DNA from: Flavobacterium xanthum
Lineage (GTDB): Bacteria > Bacteroidota > Bacteroidia > Flavobacteriales > Flavobacteriaceae
DNA length: 48,617 nt
Assembly: GCF_900142695.1 (NCBI RefSeq)
Contig: NZ_FRBU01000025.1
Location: 1 to 48,617, forward strand
Reading direction: 5' to 3'
Under the pieces are notes generated by a model. That model was not told the DNA's origin, ran no database searches, and was given only the letters and a program-made list of their open reading frames with translations. The translations under genes were made by a program, and so were the position numbers. The number at the start of each line of letters is the position of its first letter. Position 1 is the first letter of the stretch. Shown here piece after piece: positions 17,838 to 26,625 of this stretch.

Positions 17838-17866
17838 AAGCATCCTTAATAGGATGCTTTTTTTTT
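17838..17866 (+). terminator. Rho-independent terminator after the J-KTSC gene
   Basis: AAAGCATCCT and AGGATGCTTT form a perfect ten-base stem with a TAAT loop, followed directly by a T run. It lies 22 bases past the stop codon. Confidence 0.9.
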
Positions 17867-18232
17867 GACTTCAAAGCACTTCTTTTCTTCTACTATTACT
17901 TTTTTAAAGAATTTTTACTTCAATTGATACTACGGACACCTTTTAAAATGTTTCGGCATCACTATTTATGATCCTTTTAAAAAAATGCTGTTTTTACCGA
18001 TTCAACAACGAACAAATCATACCAAAACAGATTCAGTTTTCAGTATTAAATCTTTTTTACCGCTCCATTAAAATATGTAACTTCTACCATTGGTAATGGT
18101 TGTAAGTGTTATTATTAACAACGGACAGCATCTAAAACTGGCTAATCAATTCATTCTAAACGATACATAAATAATTATAAATTATAACAAAAATTTAGGT
18201 TCTAAAATGAATTATATTTTATATTTTTTAAA
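17867..18232. other. Intergenic region upstream of the DUF4369-thioredoxin gene
   Basis: A/T-rich, with no reading frame I would defend. A short palindrome, ACCATTGGTAATGGT, sits near 18086-18100. It is too small to call an operator. Confidence 0.4.
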
Positions 18233-18240
18233 TACTTTTG
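18233..18240 (+). promoter_or_regulatory. Probable -7 element (TACTTTTG) of the DUF4369-thioredoxin gene
   Basis: TACTTTTG matches TAnnTTTG and is 28 bases before the ATG at 18269. No clear TTTG -33 element is seen upstream. Confidence 0.5.
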
Positions 18241-18268
18241 CAGACTTAACTCAATTAACTAATTAATA

Positions 18269-19432
18269 ATGAAAAAAATAATTCTATTACTTTCGGCAAC
18301 TGTTGTTTTAATTTCTTGTAACAAAGTTGGCAAAGACGAGTACATCATTTCAGGAACTGCAACAGGAATTGAAAATGGTAAAACAATTATCTTAGAAACA
18401 CAAGATGCAACGGGAATGATGTTACCAAAAGATACTGTAAAAGTTGAAAATGGGAAATTTGAAATGAAAGGAACAATAACTGAACCTTCATTTTACACTA
18501 TTCAATTAGAAGGAGCGCAAGCTAAAATACCTTTTATATTAGAAAATGGCGAAGTAACTATTGCTATTAATAAAGATAGTATTCAAAAATCGAAAGTATC
18601 AGGAACTTACAATAATGATGAGTATGTAACTTTCAATGAGGAAATCACTAAAGTTCAAAAGAAACTAATGGATTTTCAAAATAAAAATATGGAAGCTATG
18701 AATGCTGCACAACAAACTAAAGATACTGTTGTTATCAATGGTTTGATGAAAGAATTTGCAAAGATTCAAGAAGAAGTTGGTGTAGCTTCAAAAGCAAAAT
18801 ATGTTACTTATGCTGAAACGCATCCAAAATCATTTATTTCAGCTTTAATTATTCAAGGAATGTTAAATGACCCAACAGCTGATGTTGCAAAATCTGAAAA
18901 ATTATACAACGGATTAGAGGAGTCATTGAAAAAGACAAAACCAGGCTTAGCCATCAAAACTAAACTAGCTGAAATCAAAGCACCTGCGGCTGTTGGAGCA
19001 ACTGCCCCAACAACGGACGGTAAATGAAGAGCCGATTTTTCCGCTCCTAATCCGGAAGGAAAAATAATATCTTTAAAAGAAAGTTTAGGTAAGGTAACAA
19101 TAATTGATTTCTGGGCATCTTGGTGTGGTCCATGCCGTCAAGAAAACCCAAATGTTGTAGCACTTTATAAAGAATTACACAGCAAAGGGCTAAACATTAT
19201 TGGTGTTTCTTTAGATAAAGATGCCAAAGCTTGGAAAGAAGCCATTGCAAAAGATAAATTAACTTGGAACCAAGTTTCAAATTTAAAATTTTGGGATGAA
19301 CCCATTGCAGCACAATACAAAGTGGAATCTATTCCTGCTACTTTTATTTTAGATGCTTCAGGACATGTAGTCGCAAAAGATTTGAGAGGTGATGCGCTTC
19401 GAGCTAAAATAGTAGAACTTTTAGCAAAATAA
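18269..19432 (+). pseudogene. DUF4369-thioredoxin (TlpA-like) lipoprotein gene split by an in-frame TGA
   Basis: The intact protein would be a periplasm-facing thiol-disulfide oxidoreductase anchored by a lipid. The first 252 codons give a lipobox LISC (Cys17), the DUF4369 domain (about 24-125) and a helical linker, ending GATAPTTDGK. Codon 253 (19025-19027) is TGA. The same frame then continues for 134 codons as RADFSAPNPEGK, followed by VTIIDFWASWCGPCRQENP and a full thioredoxin domain with cis-Pro region SIPATF. No frameshift is needed. The downstream part has no usable start of its own, so the catalytic CGPC half is lost unless the TGA is read through or is a sequencing error. A one-base change from GGA or CGA would explain it. 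Confidence 0.85.
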
Positions 19433-19448
19433 ACAACTTCTTTGATAG

Positions 19449-19487
19449 AAAATATAAAAATCTCCCTAGTGGAGATTTTTATATTTT
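19449..19487 (+). terminator. Strong terminator after the thioredoxin gene
   Basis: A perfect 17-base stem (19449-19465 with 19471-19487) around a CTAGT loop, with T-rich sequence on both sides, so it could work in both directions. It lies 16 bases past the TAA at 19430. Confidence 0.85.
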
Positions 19488-19537
19488 ATTCAATACCAAT
19501 ACATTAAAAATAATACTAAAATTAAGTGCAAATTTAG

Positions 19538-19568
19538 TTTGGAAACTTCAAAACTGTTTCTATATTTG
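19538..19568 (+). promoter_or_regulatory. Promoter of tRNA-Tyr (TTTG-N19-TATATTTG)
   Basis: TTTG at 19538-19541 and TATATTTG at 19561-19568 are separated by 19 bases, a full match to the Bacteroidota housekeeping promoter. Transcription should start near 19574, about 33 bases before the mature tRNA. Confidence 0.75.
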
Positions 19569-19606
19569 CACCCGGTTAGCACAATAAGCAATGCTTATTG
19601 AGTCTT

Positions 19607-19687
19607 GGGGAGATACTCAAGCGGCCAACGAGGGCAGACTGTAAATCTGCTGTGTAAACTTCGCAGGTTCGAATCCTGCTCTCCCCA
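19607..19687 (+). tRNA. tRNA-Tyr (anticodon GTA)
   Basis: The acceptor stem pairs GGGGAGA with TCTCCCC. The anticodon stem GCAGA/TCTGC closes a CTGTAAA loop with anticodon GTA at 19641-19643. A long variable arm follows, as in class II bacterial tRNA-Tyr, then the T loop GGTTCGAATCC. At 81 bases its length fits. CCA is not encoded. It has its own promoter and terminator. Confidence 0.95.
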
Positions 19688-19689
19688 CT

Positions 19690-19721
19690 AAAACGCTGCA
19701 AGTAATTGCAGCGTTTTTTTT
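19690..19721 (+). terminator. Terminator after tRNA-Tyr
   Basis: ACGCTGCA and TGCAGCGT pair around a short loop, followed by a long T run. It begins three bases after the tRNA. Confidence 0.9.
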
Positions 19722-19934
19722 ATAGCACTACTTAATCAAAATTAGCCCCTGATTGTCATTGTCTGACTTACTTGTCTGCATGACTTTTAAAATTAAATAG
19801 TCCGTTACTACTAAGTCATTATGCACTCTCACATTTGGAATTTACTTTTTACTATAGTGGCCAAAAGAAATTTAGTTTAAGTAGTTCTATTAGTTTTCAC
19901 TCGTATTAGAGAATTTAAGGGATACGACATAAAA

Positions 19935-19966
19935 AAATCCCTATCATTTAAAAATGATAGGGATTT
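19935..19966 (-). terminator. Terminator after the alcohol dehydrogenase gene
   Basis: A perfect 14-base stem, AAATCCCTATCATT with its complement, around a TAAA loop. On the minus strand it is followed by a T run (the A run at 19931-19937 on the plus strand). It sits 20 bases beyond the stop codon. Confidence 0.85.
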
Positions 19967-19986
19967 AGTTAGATACGTACTGTCTA

Positions 19987-21030
19987 TTACAAAGTCGCCA
20001 TATCAATTACAAAGCGATACCGTACATCCCCTTTTATCATGCGGTCGTAAGCATCATTAATATTTTTGATATCAATCATTTCAATTTCTGAAACAATTCC
20101 ATTCTCAGCGCAGTAATCCAGCATTTCCTGAGTTTCAGGCAAACCGCCAATCAAAGATCCTGCTAGACTTTTTCTACCACCAATTAAGCTAAAAGCATGA
20201 ATTTCATAAGGTGTTGGTGGTACGCCCACACATATATGCACACCATTTACTCTTAATAAGGACAAATATAAATTTAAATCATGTGGCGCAGAAACAGTAT
20301 CAAGAATAAAATCAAAATATCCAGTGGCACTTTTTAGTTGTTCTGCATCTTTGGTCACAATAAACTTGTGAGCGCCGAGTTTTTTTGCATCTGCTTCTTT
20401 TTCGGGAGACGTACTCAAAACGGTAACTTCAGCACCAAAGGCCACACCAAATTTAACAGCCATGTGTCCTAGCCCACCTAGTCCTAAAACAGCTAACTTA
20501 TGACCCTTTCCTACTTTCCAATGCTTCAGTGGAGAATAGGTTGTTATTCCAGCACAAAGCAACGGTGCTACAGCGGCTAAATCTAATTTTTCAGAAACGC
20601 GTAATACAAAATCTTCATGTACCACGATCGTGTTAGAATAGCCACCATAAGTAGGTGTTTTTCCATCTTGTCCTAAAGCATTATAGGTTGCCGTACTTCC
20701 ATTTAAACAAAACTGCTCTAGTCCTTCCTGACAGTTTTCACAGGTTCTACAAGAATCTACCAAGCAACCTGTACCAGCTAAATCTCCAATTTTAAACTTT
20801 TTGACATGGCTACCTACTTTTATCACTTTCCCTACGATCTCATGTCCAGGAACCATCGGGTAAATAGCTCCACCCCAATCGTCTTTTATTTGGTGAAGAT
20901 CACTATGGCAAACACCGCAAAACTGAATGTCAAATTGAACATCATGCGGTCCTACTTCACGTCTTTCAAAGTTCCAAGGAGCTAAATCTGTTTTAGAATC
21001 TTTTACTGCGTATCCTTTCGTTGGTATCAT
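19987..21030 (-). CDS. Zinc-dependent NAD(P) alcohol dehydrogenase (cinnamyl-alcohol/YahK type)
   Basis: A 347-residue medium-chain dehydrogenase that probably reduces aldehydes with NADPH in the cytoplasm. Catalytic zinc ligands: Cys38 in FCGVCHSD, His63 in PGHE and Cys159 in LLCAGITTYSPL. Structural zinc ligands: Cys94, 97, 100 and 108. Cofactor loop: GLGGLGHMAVKFG (183-195). The order and spacing match the YahK/cinnamyl alcohol dehydrogenase branch, usually of broad aldehyde specificity. It stands alone, with its own terminator. The natural substrate cannot be read from sequence. Confidence 0.9.
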   Translation of the reverse strand: MIPTKGYAVKDSKTDLAPWNFERREVGPHDVQFDIQFCGVCHSDLHQIKDDWGGAIYPMVPGHEIVGKVIKVGSHVKKFKIGDLAGTGCLVDSCRTCENCQEGLEQFCLNGSTATYNALGQDGKTPTYGGYSNTIVVHEDFVLRVSEKLDLAAVAPLLCAGITTYSPLKHWKVGKGHKLAVLGLGGLGHMAVKFGVAFGAEVTVLSTSPEKEADAKKLGAHKFIVTKDAEQLKSATGYFDFILDTVSAPHDLNLYLSLLRVNGVHICVGVPPTPYEIHAFSLIGGRKSLAGSLIGGLPETQEMLDYCAENGIVSEIEMIDIKNINDAYDRMIKGDVRYRFVIDMATL

Positions 21031-21158
21031 ATTTATTATTTTTTATAAAATTATGAAATATATTGTAGCTCTCGATTTAAAGATTTTATATAATTCCCAC
21101 TTCTTTCCGTTTTTTTTGAATTTGAGATCAAGTGCTGCAGATACAACATTCTGGAGTA

Positions 21159-22049
21159 TTAGCTGTGTTTATTGCCATTCCTTAAAATTCCACCGCTAGC
21201 CTCTTTAATGTATTGAATAAACATAAATGCATGGGGATCTAGTTTACTAATTTCCTCCTTGATTCGCAAAAGCTCGAGTCGGGTAACTACAGTGACAATG
21301 ATATCACAATCTTTTTTGATGTCGAAATTATCTGGTAAATAGCCTCTTTCGCCCTTGATAATAGTAATTCCTTTTCCTAACTTTTGTACGATTAACGATT
21401 TTATTAATTCACTTTTAGAAGAGATGATGTGTAATGAAGTGTACTGCTCTAATCCGTGAGAAATATAATCTAGCGACTTTATAGCTGAAAAATAAGTTAC
21501 AATAGAATACAGTGCCGTAGAAATACCAAAAGAATAGGCTGCTGCGAGAAACAATAACGTATTCATGGCGAAAATGACCTCTGATACATTGAGACCAATT
21601 TTTTTAGTTGTCAATAGTGCTATTATTTCTACGCCATCAGCTGTCGAACCACTACGAATACACAAACCCATGCCCACACCAATAAGACAACCACCAAATA
21701 AAGCAATCAATAGTGGGTCTGACGTGACGGGAGCAACATTAAAAAAAGTCATACTTAAAGCAATCAGCAAAAAAGTAAGGAAACTTTGAATAGCAAAAGT
21801 TTTACCCAGCATTTGCTTCCCGATAAATAAAAAAGGAATATTAAATACTAATACTAAAATCCCAAAAGGCCATTTGGTAATTTCATGAACTAAAATTGCA
21901 ATACCAATTATACCGCCATCCAAAAATTTATTAGGTATCATAAATCCCTTTAATGCTAAGGTTATCAAGGCTACTCCTACTAAATTTAAAATAATATTTT
22001 TAAAATAAAAAATTTTTTTCCAGTTGATTGAATTGTGATCAGTAATCAT
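21159..22049 (-). CDS. YitT-family membrane protein (DUF161/DUF2179)
   Basis: A 296-residue protein with about six membrane segments in the first 210 residues. The repeat-like pattern DGGIIGIAILVHEIT near 43 and SGSTADGVEIIALL near 134 marks the two halves of the YitT domain. The C-terminal soluble DUF2179 domain (about 215-290) has GITIIKGERGYL and DPHAFMFI. Transport has been suggested for the family, but the substrate is unknown. It stands alone on the minus strand, with no close partner. Confidence 0.85.
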   Translation of the reverse strand: MITDHNSINWKKIFYFKNIILNLVGVALITLALKGFMIPNKFLDGGIIGIAILVHEITKWPFGILVLVFNIPFLFIGKQMLGKTFAIQSFLTFLLIALSMTFFNVAPVTSDPLLIALFGGCLIGVGMGLCIRSGSTADGVEIIALLTTKKIGLNVSEVIFAMNTLLFLAAAYSFGISTALYSIVTYFSAIKSLDYISHGLEQYTSLHIISSKSELIKSLIVQKLGKGITIIKGERGYLPDNFDIKKDCDIIVTVVTRLELLRIKEEISKLDPHAFMFIQYIKEASGGILRNGNKHS

Positions 22050-22419
22050 AAGGATTTATTTTAATTATAATCCATTCGCTTTACTAAAGTAACAAAATAA
22101 GCTTAATTAATTGGTTAATAAACAGTTGTAATTTATATTTATTCAATTATTTGTGTTTTTTAACTTCTCTAAATAAATAGGATTGCTTTTGATTCCATTT
22201 AATTGTACTCCTTCCTGTGAGAATTCGATTCCTATTTTTTACATTCTCTCCATTCCACTACAAATCAAAACAAGATAAATTGAATAAAATCTGCAAAAAA
22301 TAAACTAAATTTGATATAATAAATAGAACAAAATACTAAAAATCAATATCTTAACTGCTCTGCCTCATTCTAAATTGGTCTAATTAAATTAATATTATTA
22401 ACTAATAAATATATTAATT
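22050..22419. other. Divergent intergenic region, no gene seen
   Basis: About 370 A/T-rich bases between the YitT gene and the gene at 22420. Both promoters should lie here, but I found no full TTTG-N19-TAnnTTTG match and no hairpin of note. Confidence 0.4.
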
Positions 22420-22863
22420 ATGGGCAAAAAAGTAGTAATTGCATTGACTGTTCAAGCGAATAGTCTTTACACGATGAATAACCCTTCTCCAGCTGATATA
22501 AATGCTAAATGTTCGCTATCAGATGATAACTCCGGAAGTTCTGCAAATGGCACTTTAGAGGACTTTAAGTCTACTGTTTATATCAACCAAGATGTGAGAT
22601 GGATAGGTTTGACAAGCGATACTGGATTTTCAGTGTCGATTGACAGCATCGTTTATGAACCAAATTTTAGTGATGTCAATTTTTTTGATTCATCAACAAT
22701 TAAAGGGACTGGCGGGAGGTCAGGCAATATAACAGCTAAGGTTAAAGATGATTCCAATTTGCTTAACAAAATAGATAAATACAGTATTCATTTTAGTATT
22801 TATGACAATGGGAATACCTTTAAATCTTTCCAAATCGATCCAAAATTAGCGGCAAACCCATGA
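22420..22863 (+). CDS. Hypothetical soluble protein co-translated with the adenylate cyclase
   Basis: A 147-residue protein with no signal peptide or membrane segment, rich in Ser, Asp, Asn and beta-prone stretches such as STVYINQDVRWIGLT and KYSIHFSIYD. It looks like a compact beta sandwich and ends FQIDPKLAANP. An EP (YEPNF) and a DP (IDPKL) site recall small beta-sandwich families such as DP-EP, but I cannot confirm membership. Its stop overlaps the start of the cyclase gene (ATGA), so it is made with the cyclase and may regulate it or use cAMP signalling. Function unknown. Confidence 0.65.
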   Translation: MGKKVVIALTVQANSLYTMNNPSPADINAKCSLSDDNSGSSANGTLEDFKSTVYINQDVRWIGLTSDTGFSVSIDSIVYEPNFSDVNFFDSSTIKGTGGRSGNITAKVKDDSNLLNKIDKYSIHFSIYDNGNTFKSFQIDPKLAANP

Positions 22864-24770
22864 TACTTGCAAAAGATCTCACAATTTTTGTCAAAATCTT
22901 ATTTCTGGTTGTTTTTTCACTTTTTCTGAACTTAATTATGCGGGCTCAGAATCAAAAAGTGGCTGATAGCCTTTTGAAAATTTATCAAACAAATGAACTT
23001 GTAAATACGGAAAAATTAGAATTACTGCGGAATTTATCATTTAATGAAGTGAATAATTTAGAGTTATCAATACACTACGCAGATGAATTAATTACATTAT
23101 CAAAATTAGAGAAAAACAACTTATATCTGTATCGAGGATATTATCAAAAAGGGACTAAAAATAGACTAATAGGAAATTTAAACGAAGCTTTAAACGATTT
23201 TTTCAATGGGGGAAAAGCAGCGATTAAAGCGAAGTCGATCAATGGAGAAGGAATATCATACATGGCAATAGCAGATGTATACTCCGTAATGGGAAACTCC
23301 AATAATGCCGAAATTTACTATAATAAGTCCATACAATTGCTACGAAAGTCCAATGATTCCATATCTCTAGCTAGTGCACTATTGAACGCTGGAGATGAAT
23401 ATTCGAAGAACAAAAAATTTGGTTTAGCTTTAACCAATTTTGAAGAGGCTGGTGCTATTTTTAAGAAGATTAATTATTCAAGTGGCACGGCATACACTTT
23501 GGGAAATATTGGAATGGTCTATGCCAAAATAGGCAAAAGTGAGCTTGCTAAGTCTTACATTACAAAAGCCATAAATATTCTAGAAGAGTTAAAAGACTAT
23601 TATGCCATTTCAGACTATTTGTTATACATGTCTGACATCTACCTGATGCAGAATAATTGGCCTGCAGCGCTTCGTTATGCGAAGCGTAGTCTGCAACTGG
23701 CAGAACAATATGGATTAAAGGAACAAATTAGCAATTCGAATCTAAAAATTTCTGAACTCTATCAAATAGCCAAAAACCCAAAAGAATCCCTTAAATTCTA
23801 TAAAAATCATATTGCTTATCGGGATAGTATCACTAATCTAAAATCCGTTCAGCAAATGGCTGACATAAGGACAAATTATGAGGTTTCCCAAAAGCAAATT
23901 GAAGTAGACTTACTCGAGAAGGATTCAGAAATTCAGAAATTAAAAGAGAAAAAACAACAAAATATCATTTATGCTTCAGCAATCTCTTTATTGCTAATCT
24001 TAATTATTACCATAGGTTTTTATAGACGATATAAATTTATTAAAAAAACGAATGGTATTATTGAAGAAGAAAAAAATCGTTCTAACCAATTACTTTTGAA
24101 TATTCTCCCGGAAGAAACTGCGCTTGAACTAAAACGAAGCGGAAAAGTTCAAGCTAAAAAGTTCGACTCTGTTACCGTTTTATTTGCTGATTTTGAAGGA
24201 TTTACAAAGTATTCTGAAAATTTATCTCCTGAGAAATTAGTAGAAAGCATTGATTTTTATTTTTCAAAATTTGACACAATAATGGATAAATACAATTTAG
24301 AAAAGATTAAAACCGTTGGGGATGCCTATATGTGCGCAGGAGGACTGCCCTTCCCTACTAAAGATCATGCTCATAAAATAGTACTTGCAGCACTGGAAAT
24401 CGCCCAATTTGTAGAAGCTTCAAAAAATGTGAATTCAGAGAATCAAACTCGTTTTGAAATTCGCATCGGAATCAATACAGGTCCTTTAGTTGCAGGAGTG
24501 GTCGGCATAAAAAAATTCTCTTACGACATTTGGGGTGATACTGTGAATATCGCCTCCCGTATGGAATCTAACTCAGAAGCTGGAAAAATAAACATATCCG
24601 ATTTTACATATAACATTATTAAAAATGATTTTGATTGCAAATACAGAGGGGAAATTGAAGTAAAAAACAAAGGAATGATGAAAATGTACTTTGTAAATGA
24701 TCCTTTGAATTCTCTTAAAAATTATACCTTCACAAATGAACTTGTCCTTAATGATCCTAACGAATTTTAG
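22860..24770 (+). CDS. TPR-domain class III adenylate cyclase
   Basis: A 636-residue membrane protein making cAMP from ATP. Order: signal or anchor segment (about 10-28); TPR repeats (about 40-330), presumably periplasmic; one membrane segment (about 368-388); a coiled coil (about 391-412); then a class III cyclase domain (about 433-610). Metal-binding aspartates: Asp444 in LFADFEGFT and Asp488 in KTVGDAYM. Lys484 and Asp556 (YDIWGD) are the adenine-recognising pair, where guanylate cyclases have Glu and Cys, so adenylate is favoured. Asn563 and Arg567 in TVNIASRM complete the transition-state site. The stop codon of the unknown 147-residue protein overlaps its start. The ligand sensed by the TPR part is unknown. 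Confidence 0.85.
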   Translation: MILAKDLTIFVKILFLVVFSLFLNLIMRAQNQKVADSLLKIYQTNELVNTEKLELLRNLSFNEVNNLELSIHYADELITLSKLEKNNLYLYRGYYQKGTKNRLIGNLNEALNDFFNGGKAAIKAKSINGEGISYMAIADVYSVMGNSNNAEIYYNKSIQLLRKSNDSISLASALLNAGDEYSKNKKFGLALTNFEEAGAIFKKINYSSGTAYTLGNIGMVYAKIGKSELAKSYITKAINILEELKDYYAISDYLLYMSDIYLMQNNWPAALRYAKRSLQLAEQYGLKEQISNSNLKISELYQIAKNPKESLKFYKNHIAYRDSITNLKSVQQMADIRTNYEVSQKQIEVDLLEKDSEIQKLKEKKQQNIIYASAISLLLILIITIGFYRRYKFIKKTNGIIEEEKNRSNQLLLNILPEETALELKRSGKVQAKKFDSVTVLFADFEGFTKYSENLSPEKLVESIDFYFSKFDTIMDKYNLEKIKTVGDAYMCAGGLPFPTKDHAHKIVLAALEIAQFVEASKNVNSENQTRFEIRIGINTGPLVAGVVGIKKFSYDIWGDTVNIASRMESNSEAGKINISDFTYNIIKNDFDCKYRGEIEVKNKGMMKMYFVNDPLNSLKNYTFTNELVLNDPNEF

Positions 24771-24800
24771 TTTATAATCATTAAAGTTTATAAAAATAGT

Positions 24801-24808
24801 TAGTTTTG
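24801..24808 (+). promoter_or_regulatory. Probable -7 element (TAGTTTTG)
   Basis: TAGTTTTG matches TAnnTTTG and lies 22 bases before the ATG at 24831. The usual -33 TTTG is not clear. Confidence 0.4.
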
Positions 24809-24830
24809 AGTACCTTTAAAAAAAAATAAA

Positions 24831-25265
24831 ATGGAAACTCAATCCTATAAAAATCACATTAAGTTCTATCCTCCACATCATTTTGTCTATTATCCAATAA
24901 TTATGACTTTATTGGGTTTCAGCATCTACTTTACCTTTACCACTCAGGATCAACTCCTTTGGGCTTTTATCAGCATTATTTTTATAGTCCTTTTTTGCCT
25001 TGCCTTTATGTTACGACAACATTACGCACTAACGCTACAAAACCGAATTGTACGTTTGGAAATGAGGTACCGTTATTTTTCTATAACAGGCAAAAGATTA
25101 GAGGATTTTGAACATCAACTAAATGATGATCAATTATTTGCTTTACGCTTTGCACCTGACATGGAGTTTATAGCATTAATGCAAAGAGCACTCAATGAAA
25201 ATATTTCAGGAAAAGAAATCAAAAAAGCGATTCAACATTGGAAAGGAGACTACGAGAGAGTTTAA
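24831..25265 (+). CDS. DUF6526 family membrane protein
   Basis: A 144-residue protein with two adjacent membrane segments (about 20-38 and 43-60). A soluble tail follows with LQNRIVRLEMRYRYF and a predicted-helical C-terminus ending WKGDYERV. The start SYKNHIKFYPPHHFVYYP is characteristic of the DUF6526 family common in Bacteroidota. Function unknown. It has its own promoter-like element, so expression may be separate from the cyclase. Confidence 0.75.
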   Translation: METQSYKNHIKFYPPHHFVYYPIIMTLLGFSIYFTFTTQDQLLWAFISIIFIVLFCLAFMLRQHYALTLQNRIVRLEMRYRYFSITGKRLEDFEHQLNDDQLFALRFAPDMEFIALMQRALNENISGKEIKKAIQHWKGDYERV

Positions 25266-25366
25266 TATTCTAAAATAATACTACAAATTTATCCAGAATG
25301 ACGGTTTAGAATTTTGTTACTTTGTTGCAAATTCTCTCCATACAAACTCGAATTTAAAACTCCTAA

Positions 25367-25936
25367 ATGCCAGCATATTTTCTAGATATTGAATACAGTA
25401 AGATTACTTATAGCGAGGAAGAAGTCAATTTTAAGGAATTTGAGTGCTGTACGTTTACCAATTGTAATTTTTCCAGCTGTGTTTTCGTAGCAGTAACTTT
25501 TATTGATTGCACTTTTACTGATTGTGTTTTTAGCGATGCAAAAATTAATTACGTAGCTTTTAGAACCGTCACTTTCAATCGTTGTATAATCAAAGACGTT
25601 AATTTTTCGATGTGCGATAAATTAATTTTCGAAATCGCCTTTAACAATTGTACTTTGGATTTCTCTAAATTTTATACGCTAAAACTAAAAGGAACCTCTT
25701 TTATCAATTGTAGCCTTATAGCGGTAGATTTTATGGGAACAGATTTAACTGAAGTCCTTTTTGAAAATTGTGATTTATACCGTTCCGAATTTGCAAAAGC
25801 AATTGCCAACAAAGCTGATTTTAAAACTAGCTATAATTACACAATTGATCCCAAAATAACAAAGTTAAAGAAAGCTTTTTTTTCTACAGAAGGGCTGAAA
25901 GGATTATTATACAAACATGATATTGTAGTTGAATAA
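25367..25936 (+). CDS. Pentapeptide-repeat protein
   Basis: A 189-residue cytoplasmic protein made mostly of A(D/N)LXX-like five-residue repeats, for example CTFTNCNFSSCVFVAVTF, FIDCTFTDCVF and FINCSLIAVDF. These should fold as a right-handed quadrilateral beta helix. A central Cys/Phe-rich run gives the stacked core. Some family members mimic DNA (QnrB, MfpA), but this one lacks any evident DNA-gyrase feature, so the role is open. The gene is convergent with the ABC ATPase, with only six bases between the stop codons and no obvious terminator. Confidence 0.8.
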   Translation: MPAYFLDIEYSKITYSEEEVNFKEFECCTFTNCNFSSCVFVAVTFIDCTFTDCVFSDAKINYVAFRTVTFNRCIIKDVNFSMCDKLIFEIAFNNCTLDFSKFYTLKLKGTSFINCSLIAVDFMGTDLTEVLFENCDLYRSEFAKAIANKADFKTSYNYTIDPKITKLKKAFFSTEGLKGLLYKHDIVVE

Positions 25937-25942
25937 ATCTGT

Positions 25943-26623
25943 TTAAGAAATTATTTTTCCATCTTCCATGGTAATAATTCTTGTGGTCCTATTAGCAAAA
26001 TCAGTGTCATGTGTAACTACTAATAAAGTCTGATTTTCTTCCTGGGTAAGCCTATTAAAAATATCAAATACCAAGTCACTATTTTTCTTGTCTAAATTCC
26101 CAGTCGGCTCATCCCCCATTATTATCAAAGGATCATTAATCAATGCGCGAGCAATTGCCACCCGTTGCTTTTGACCACCGCTTAACTGATTGGGCATTTT
26201 CAGTGCTTGATCTTCCATATCGAGCGTTTTTAAATGCTTCATCGCACGATTTTCTAGTTCTTGATCTGAATATTTACCTAATTTCATCCCTGGAAGCATG
26301 ACATTTTTTAGAACATTATATTCTGCCAATAAATAATGAAACTGAAATACAAAACCTATTTTTTCATTTCGGATCAGGGCTAATTCTCGATCTGTCTTTC
26401 CTGTTACAAGTTGGTTATGAATGTAAATTTGACCGTCGTACGCTGTATCCATCGTGGAGAGCAAGTATAATAAAGTCGATTTTCCACAACCAGACTTGCC
26501 TACTATTGACACAAATTCACCATAATTGATACGCATTTCAATTTCTTTTAAGACCTGAAATTTTACGGGATCGTAAAAATATTTACTCAAGCCTTTTGTC
26601 TCTAATATAACATTATTTTCCAT
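25943..26623 (-). CDS. ABC transporter ATPase (LolD/MacB type)
   Basis: A 226-residue ATPase that powers the permease encoded next door. Walker A GKSGCGKST (42-50), signature LSGGQ (147-151), Walker B LIIMGDE (166-172) with Asp171/Glu172, and switch His205 in VVTHD are all intact. It starts two bases after the permease stop, in one operon with permease and adaptor. The arrangement resembles DevBCA/MacAB efflux or lipoprotein-release systems. The exported compound is unknown. Confidence 0.9.
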   Translation of the reverse strand: MENNVILETKGLSKYFYDPVKFQVLKEIEMRINYGEFVSIVGKSGCGKSTLLYLLSTMDTAYDGQIYIHNQLVTGKTDRELALIRNEKIGFVFQFHYLLAEYNVLKNVMLPGMKLGKYSDQELENRAMKHLKTLDMEDQALKMPNQLSGGQKQRVAIARALINDPLIIMGDEPTGNLDKKNSDLVFDIFNRLTQEENQTLLVVTHDTDFANRTTRIITMEDGKIIS

Positions 26624-26625
26624 CT

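Noticed and set aside
18086..18100. Short palindrome ACCATTGGTAATGGT as an operator
   Set aside because: Too short and too far from the promoter to support a regulatory call.
19025..19027. TGA read as selenocysteine in the thioredoxin gene
   Set aside because: The codon lies in the linker rather than at a redox cysteine, and I see no selenocysteine insertion hairpin next to it.
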